Source: Marisa cornuarietis
Lineage: Eukaryota; Mollusca; Gastropoda; Architaenioglossa; Ampullariidae
Assembly: GCA_004794655.1 (NCBI GenBank)
Contig: SMMW01000585.1
Coordinates: forward strand, 8,679,501 to 8,743,500
Direction: 5' to 3'
Length of the DNA stretch: 64,000 nucleotides
A model generated the notes under the pieces. It saw nothing but the letters and a program-made list of their open reading frames with translations. It did not search any database and was not told where the DNA came from. Position numbers and translations under genes: made by a program. Positions 58,213 to 64,000 of the stretch are shown piece after piece; the first letter of the stretch is position 1, and each line of letters begins with the position of its first letter.

Positions 58213-61200
58213 GCACGCACGCACGCACGCACACGCACACACACAACCGCAAAATAAAAAAAATATTAAACAATAATCTCTTCACGTCGGTGAAGAACTT
58301 GCATCAGTATCAAATAAAGTATGATGCTACAAGACTATTTTCCATTGTTAGGGATACGCAACGCGCCGACCAGGACACATACACAGCACTGACCAGCACG
58401 GCGTTCCTCACGTGTTCTTTCACACCACAAATCACAAATATCTGTACGTGGGTTACTCTCAGTGTAATCACGGGGTTTCAAGCTATTATAAATATATATA
58501 GAGATCAGCTACACAATATATCAAATACAAAGCTGTTCCTATTCTCTATAAATTCACACCACAGATAAAACATCGGATACTCTCCCCCTATAACTATCAT
58601 CAAACATTAATTCCCATAGTACAATAATCCAAAAGGTACATCATATATATATATATGTCACTCTCTCTCTCTCTCTCAAATCTTCAATCACCCGTTACCC
58701 GTAAACCACTCTTCTTACTCGTTGTCCCAACTCCGCAAATGTTCACGTCCGACAGTTCTCCATCCGTATTTCCAACTGGGCATACCAAAGTCCCCGAGGA
58801 AGTTCTTATTTAACTTAGGAATAATCAAAACTCACTTATTGTCAACGTCCGGCACTCAATCCAGTCCTCACTGATATACCCCGGGTCACCACACACAGGA
58901 AGTTGAGGTAATATACTCCATACCCGTAACGACGATACTCCTAGCCGTGACTCACTCTAGTCGTGTTAGACCATATACTCCAGACACGCAACGACGATAA
59001 TCCTGGCCGTTGTACACTCAGTACTTCTGACGGCGATGATCCATATGTCGACGTGCATTCAGCACTTCGAACGACGATAATACTGGTCGTGACACACTCC
59101 AATCGTGGTAGACCATATACTCCAGACGCGTAACGACGATAATCGGGCCGTGGTACACTCAGTACTTCTGACGGCGATGCTCCATATGTCGAGGGTTATC
59201 TTGCACTTCTCCCCCCCCCCCAAGTAATTCCTGAAAACCTCAGGTTTCTATGAATGCTCACAATAATACATTAAATCCATCTAAAAACGTCCATAGCCAA
59301 AACTTGCAACCAAAAATCAAAGCACAACATTCTCTCGCTAACCAGTATACCATTTATCAATAAAAAAAACTTATTTCCTACCTTGACTACGCAAGGAATT
59401 ACTGATTCCCACTTTTCCTCACAGAACTTTCCCTCCTACGTCTTTCTCAGTAGACGTCTCGTTTGGGAATGACTAAATCAGTTCACCTGACTTACTGGGG
59501 GCTACCGTGACTACTTTGCTCACTCGTACGTTGTCTTCTTAACCATACTCACATTCGTGCATTTTCTCAAACTTTCATTAAGGGGGACTAGCACTGCGTC
59601 TTAGTACATAAAAGGGAGCTAACTCCAATTCATACCTTCCTGTCACGGATCGATCCGTGACATCCATTGCGTCTAAAAATGTTTATTCGTCAAATAAAGA
59701 AAAGTCTTTTGTCAGTTTTCTTGAAAGTCATCGGGAATAAGATGGGATGTTCGAGATAAAATTTGTCATGCCAAAGAGAACGATCGAGTAGCGAAGGAGC
59801 AATGGTCACGTGGTCTCAAGAAAGGAGGCTGATTAGTGTCATTTCGAGGCCTCTTTACCTTAGGCTGCTGATGAGAAGGGTAGGGGTGACAACCCAGTGA
59901 CCACCTCAGAACGAGGTCAACCCGAGAACATAAAATATATGGAAGAGGCTGAGAGGAGAGAGCCCGTTTTTCCTGTGCAGACGACTTCTCACCAGTGCTG
60001 ACCCTGGGTCAGAAAGGGATCCAGGTGTGGCCCATCCGTCTGCCCACCCGTATTGTGTCGCACGAGGACGCTGAGCTACGGCGCAACCTGATCGAACTGC
60101 GAGCCTCGGAGAAGAACAAGTTCATCCTGCACTCCACGCGCCGTGACATCGTCCATCGAGTCATTCTGGCTGTGAGTATTTTTCTCTTTGCGTTCCCGAA
60201 TCCGTCGGGATCTTTCCCTTGCTTGTTCGTTTGTTACTTTCGTGCAGGTGGGTGGGTGGATAGAGAAGATAGATGGACGAGGGTACTCAGAGCAGGCTGA
60301 ATGGAGAGCAAATGTTGAGCCTGCATAATCCAAAAATAAACAAAACAAAACAAAACAAAAAAACACACAAGGTGTGGAAGCTGCAGGTCAGATTAAGAGA
60401 GTAATACAATTTATATTGCACATTACATCCTGTCTATAATGTGTGAACATATTCTCGTAGCCTTTATCTGCGAAAGGACACTACACCACTGCATTTGCTG
60501 CTCTTTACTATTGTGATCAGTTGAACTGTTTGGATGCTCTTGCAAGAAAGAAATAGAAACCTGTCTTCTGTGATATCATTTCCTACAGAAGATTCTATCA
60601 GTCTTTCGATAAAAGCACCAGACCAAAACGAAATCCGTCAGCAAACGGACATGCAACACTTGAAGGATGATGATAAGTTGATCTTGTGTTCAAAGTATTT
60701 GCCGGTGGAATTGCGCTGTTTCTCTTCCTATGGTTCATAAACTCAAGCTTTTTATTCTGAAGAGGCAGCAAGAAATGATTTGCACCTGTGTGATCCGTTC
60801 TATGACTGAAACAGGGGTGTGTAGGAGCATTTGATGCCTGGTTACAGTTTTTTGTAAAGCGCCATGAGTTTTCTCATAGGACTGGGACATGACAGATATA
60901 AGTAAACTTTATTATTTAATTAATAACCTGCACAGTTTGTTCTAACCACTTACACAATCATTTTACAACAACATTAAATATTAAGAGAACAGATAAGCCT
61001 ACTTGTTCCCTTCTAATAGTTCTTGATTAAACTGCGCTTAAAGCAGGAAAAATTAAGTAGATATCCACAGTTATTTTCTTACAAATCTCCATACCGCGAA
61101 CTTCCTTAACGACAGCATCCGCTCTTGTTTGTATCCTTTGTTGCGGCAATAACTGTGTACCTACCGATAAAGAGAGAGGGCTTTGGCCAGAAAGAGTGAA

Positions 61201-62322
61201 GAGAGATACAAACAAATGGAATTAGGAAACGTGGCGAAAGAAAGAAACAAACAAAGAAAGAAACAGAAAAAGAGTACATATTTAGCAGTTACTGAACGCC
61301 AAATGTAACAGGGATATCAATGCACGTCAGGGGCTCGGCTTTGATATAAGCAAACATCACGGCCTCATCCACTAATCATACGACCTTTTGCTAAAAGCCG
61401 AGCAAACACGTGTAAAAGGTGTCTACCCCTCCTCCCAGCTAGTCATATTACGACACGCAGAACGTGCATTTGCCTAATGGCCAACCGCCAAGCGCGAAGT
61501 CTCCGGTGTGTGGCGGACTGCCCCTCGTGGCCCTGAAACCCGTTTGTGCACGAGATCACGAGATCTCTGAGCGTGTGGAGGGAGGGGCGGGGACAGGGGA
61601 GTAAGAGAAGCTCTGTGCCATCAGGTGTGGTGATGGTGGTGATGGTGATGGTGGTGGCGGTGGTGGTGGTGGTGGGAGGGGCTCGGCCTGCCGTGGTCAC
61701 ATGACCTCTTGTGCTGCGAGCAATCAAATCATGGCTAACCATTGACTAGGGATCGACCAAAGGTCGCGGGCGCATTGATAAGCACTAATGAGAAAAGACT
61801 GGAAGCGATAGTCATTACAAGCTGCTGGGAGAATCTTCTTCTCGAGGTTATTGATCATGAGGGGAACCAAACTGAGTCCAGCTTAGTCGGCGTTCAGCCT
61901 CCCCAAGAGAGGATAGTACCCTCTACGGGGCTCCAGTGTCAAATGAACCATGCAAAAGCCAGGACAATGTTTATGACAAAATATTACTTTAAAAATCCTA
62001 CATATTGTTGAAGAAGAGTTAAAGATGTGGGTAGAGTTGGATTTCTTTAACTATAGTATACATTAGGAAGAGTATGTGGCCAATCGTGCAATATTGTCTA
62101 GGCGGATTCTCAGGAATAACTTCAGTTGATCAAAAATTGTCTGTATGGGGCGAATTCCCCACTTGGTGCCCATGTTCCTGTATCCCTGTGCGTGCTCACG
62201 CTGTGTTGTACGTGTATTTGCTCATGTGGACAGGAGGGGAACCACATATGCACCTAAATTTTACGTGCGTGTGTGTATGCGTGCGTACATGTATATATGT
62301 GTGTGTATATGTGCATGTGCAT

Positions 62323-62370
<48 letters not shown>

Positions 62371-64000
62371 GCAAGTCGTCTGCATCTGCTGCACCACACC
62401 ATCGACTGGTTCATCACCTACCCGGTAAGTTCTGTGTGAGTGTGCCACACCTAGTCTCTCATGAGCGAATGCAGTGTCAGTGCGTTAATACGACATTTGA
62501 CATCCCTAACAGAATAATTTGCCTCAGCCATGCATAGATTATCCTAGTATTAGGCTATTATTCTGTCGATATTCCCTGACCCTTGTTGAGCTTTTATTTA
62601 TTTATTTATTTTTTTGAGTGAGGACGCCCGGACCATAAGAAACAAAGGCGCGTGCATGTGCTTTTGTTCGTCACAACACGCTGACCCTTCGAACGAGAGC
62701 AGACACCATTTACAAGCTTTCTGCAACCATTAGCCATGCTATGGCGTGATATTTTTCGGTTATTGTCTTGTGACATCCTATTTTGCTATTTATTGGCTTG
62801 TTGTGACTCCTCGCTTCGTCAGGTATTCATGTGGCCCCGACACGGTAAACTTGTCTGACTCGTTACATTGATACTTGTGGGCATTTTGTGCCATTGGCAT
62901 TCGCCATTCATCGACATGTGATGACACGTGCCGTCGTTTTCCTTTTTTTTTCCATTCTTTACGTGTTTTCAACCGCACCCTTGCCACTTTCGGAGGTGAC
63001 GGTGGATCTTGTCTCACTGTAGTCCTAACATCGGTCTTGACGTTTCCATTAGTAAGTCATTCCTTCTGATTTCAGATTACTGTCTCTCTCATTTTGTTCA
63101 TGTCAGTCTAGGTGGGCGGGGGGAGGAGGCGGAGAGACAATCCTGTCTGTTGTTAGATGTGACATCAGTCTTGGGGGAGGGGGAACGATACCGTCTGTGG
63201 CGATGTGTGACAGTATAAATGTTGCTCTAAGCTGTAGTCGTCGGAAGGGTGGTGGGCAGCAGTGAAAGAAACACATAAATAAATAATTTACAGGTTATAA
63301 AAATAATATGTCAGTTAATATTATAGGTCCTGCGATGTTGAGAGAGAGAGGGAGATGCCAGTGTGCTGTGGGTCCTGGCGAGGAAGAGATGTTACTGTGT
63401 TAAGGTGATTGTGAATCATGGTGAGATATGTCATGGGAGATGATATTAATAATATACGGACTCTATCAAGAGAGTGATGGGAGTCTGTCGCGGGGAGAGC
63501 GATGTGAGTTACGGCAGAAAGTAAAGTGTGTTCAGGCTCTTGTGGAAAGAGGCGACGTTAGTATGTTACGGGAACGAGTGATGTGAGTGTTACAGGCCCT
63601 GTAGAGAGGGATGTTAGAGTTACAGGCCCTGTAGAGAAAGTGATGTGAGAGTTACAGGCCCTGTAGAGAAAGTGATGTGAGAGTTACAGGCCCTGTACAG
63701 AGATATGTAAAAGCTACAGGTCCTGTAGAGAGTGATATGAGAGTTGCAGGTCCTGTAGAGAGAGAGTTACAGGCCCGGTAGAGTGAGAGATGTGAGAGTT
63801 AGAGGCCCTGTAGAGAGCTTATATGAGTGTATTAGAGTGCCTGTAGAGAGTGTTCAGTGAGTGCGTTAGGGTGCCTGTGAAGAGAGGTGAGGTCGAACAG
63901 TGTTCTGGTTCTGATGTTTTGACGCAGGACTTCGAAGACGTGATTCAGACTGACGAGGCCACGTGGCCGGAGTCTCTGTACGGACTGCAGCTGCTGAGAC
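56082..64000 (+). CDS. Second ionotropic glutamate receptor, amino-terminal part, cut by window end
   Basis: Exons 56082-56169, 56920-57099, 57792-58037, 59981-60171, 62371-62424 and 63928 to the edge; all GT-AG, phases closing; 277 residues visible. Signal peptide MGRNCVIPRMFVSILLLGVV, then a LIVBP-like amino-terminal domain: GVAIAIGPFIDVF, VIADVIHKLQWKNVVLLSQ and so on. Ligand-binding and pore regions lie beyond the window. The family call rests on the shared fold pattern and above all on exon lengths and phases matching the divergent neighbour (exon 1 phase 1; exon 2 phase 1-1; 191 bp phase 1-0 against 197; 54 bp phase 0-0 against 57). A solitary ATD-like or receptor guanylate-cyclase-type protein is a less likely alternative. 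Confidence 0.8.
56920..57099 (+). CDS. Receptor B exon 2
   Basis: Acceptor CCTGTCCAG, donor G|GTGAGC. It encodes GVLGYPGSLDAEIYRQIADF then LIKDMDKERSEREKGHCAMY. 180 bp, phase 1 to 1. An NGS sequon is present. Confidence 0.86.
57792..58037 (+). CDS. Receptor B exon 3
   Basis: Acceptor TTTCTCAG, donor G|GTAACA. It encodes ARDSFKNLGVAIAIGPFIDV and MATVIADVIHKLQWKNVVLL. It spans what is exons 3 plus 4 in the divergent gene (both phase 1 to 1 overall). Confidence 0.88.
58170..58245. repeat. (CA)n / (CGCA)n compound microsatellite
   Basis: CA tract followed by about six CGCA units and further CA. Confidence 0.97.
58656..59662 (-). mobile_element. Candidate solo LTR, minus orientation
   Basis: On the minus strand it would begin TGTCACGG and end GTGACA, the TG...CA style of many Gypsy-type LTRs, about 1 kb long. 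Its right end is a perfect palindrome TGTCACGGATC/GATCCGTGACA (59641-59662). Inside are two copies of a roughly 142-bp period starting at about 58969 and 59111, built on CGACGATAAT. No matching target-site duplication was found and no coding part is present, so this is tentative. Confidence 0.35.
59981..60171 (+). CDS. Receptor B exon 4
   Basis: Acceptor TCCTGTGCAG, donor GCT|GTGAGT. It encodes DFSPVLTLGQKGIQVWPIRL and SEKNKFILHSTRRDIVHRVI. Phase 1 to 0. Confidence 0.9.
60851..60916 (+). mobile_element. SINE-like 3' tail
   Basis: TTGTAAAGCGCCATGAG followed by GACATGACAGATATAAG and TTTATTATT, the same tail style as at 10588 and 19968. Confidence 0.5.
62323..62367. repeat. (TG)n microsatellite serving as the lead to an acceptor
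   Basis: Runs directly into the CAG of the receptor B exon 5 acceptor, in the place of a pyrimidine tract. Confidence 0.98.
62371..62424 (+). CDS. Receptor B exon 5: 54-bp exon
   Basis: Acceptor (TG)nCAG, donor CCG|GTAAGT. It encodes ASRLHLLHHTIDWFITYP. Phase 0 to 0, matching the 57-bp exon of the divergent gene. Confidence 0.85.
62425..63927. other. Receptor B intron 5, 1.5 kb
   Basis: No gene seen. Its last third is the minisatellite at 63583-63890, with weaker, degenerate copies of the same type from about 63340. Confidence 0.7.
63583..63890. repeat. Minisatellite, unit about 28-34 bp, about ten copies
   Basis: Core GTTACAGGCCCTGTAGAGA with a variable spacer containing GTGATGTGAGA. CAGGCCCTG is itself palindromic in style. 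It ends about 40 bp before the exon 6 acceptor. Confidence 0.92.
63928..64000 (+). CDS. Receptor B exon 6, partial
   Basis: Acceptor TTTGACGCAG. It encodes DFEDVIQTDEATWPESLYGL then QLLR, and is cut by the window end. Aligns in position with exon 7 of the divergent gene. Confidence 0.8.

Larger units (their letters stand above)
58038..59980. other. Receptor B intron 3
   Basis: Holds a (CA)n/(GCAC)n tract at 58170-58245 and a candidate solo LTR. Outside these, nothing is recognised. Confidence 0.6.
60172..62370. other. Receptor B intron 4, 2.2 kb
   Basis: Contains a SINE-like tail at 60851-60916, a GGT-triplet-rich stretch at about 61624-61675 and the (TG)n tract at its 3' end. An open frame at 61742-62011 is not recognised. 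Confidence 0.6.

Noticed and set aside
62145..62537. Cys/Val-rich open frame of 130 codons
   Set aside because: Read-through of the (TG)n tract; only the 54-bp exon within it is supported, in another frame context.

Overview
This window reads as nuclear DNA of an invertebrate animal, most likely a mollusc and probably a gastropod. Genes are split by GT-AG introns, exons are short (54-330 bp, apart from one large channel exon), and introns and spacers are full of (CA)n/(TG)n microsatellites, minisatellites and decayed transposons. The placement in Mollusca is an inference from gene style and repeat texture. No database search was possible. No tRNA, rRNA, CRISPR or prokaryotic feature was seen.

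Four protein-coding genes can be assembled by hand with consistent splice phases. (1) 2166-15759, plus strand: a gamma-glutamyltransferase, 12 exons, with its initiating exon not found. (2) 24226-29436, plus strand: a Kv3/Shaw-type voltage-gated potassium channel, four coding exons, complete, 612 residues. (3) 51815 down to 36214, minus strand: a complete ionotropic glutamate receptor (iGluR) subunit, 16 exons, 877 residues, with a lysine at the pore Q/R site. (4) 56082 to the window end, plus strand: the amino-terminal part of a second iGluR, six exons, cut by the window edge. Genes 3 and 4 lie head to head about 4.3 kb apart and share intron phases over the amino-terminal domain, so they look like an inverted duplication. 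A fifth, weak candidate is a 15-codon first exon at 18816-18860 with a YY1/TISU-like start.

Layout: 1-2165 is unassigned. 2166-15759 is the transferase; its introns hold a foldback element, a pogo-like terminal-inverted-repeat remnant, two LINE remnants and several minisatellites. 15760-24225 is a spacer holding the candidate first exon, a SINE-like tail and, near 22000, a likely promoter for the potassium channel with a perfect NRF-1 palindrome. 24226-29436 is the channel, followed by a 48-bp minisatellite. 30006-36213 is a repeat-rich spacer between convergent genes. 36214-51815 is the first receptor. 51816-56081 is the divergent intergenic region, with a POU-dimer (MORE) motif next to a CTCF-like motif. 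56082-64000 is the second receptor.

Two of the three gene families are neuronal. The channel supports fast repolarisation and the receptors ligand-gated excitation or modulation. The transferase acts on extracellular glutathione and other gamma-glutamyl compounds. Nothing in the sequence shows functional coupling between these loci beyond proximity. The most interesting biology is the divergent receptor pair and its unusual pore and ligand-pocket residues.
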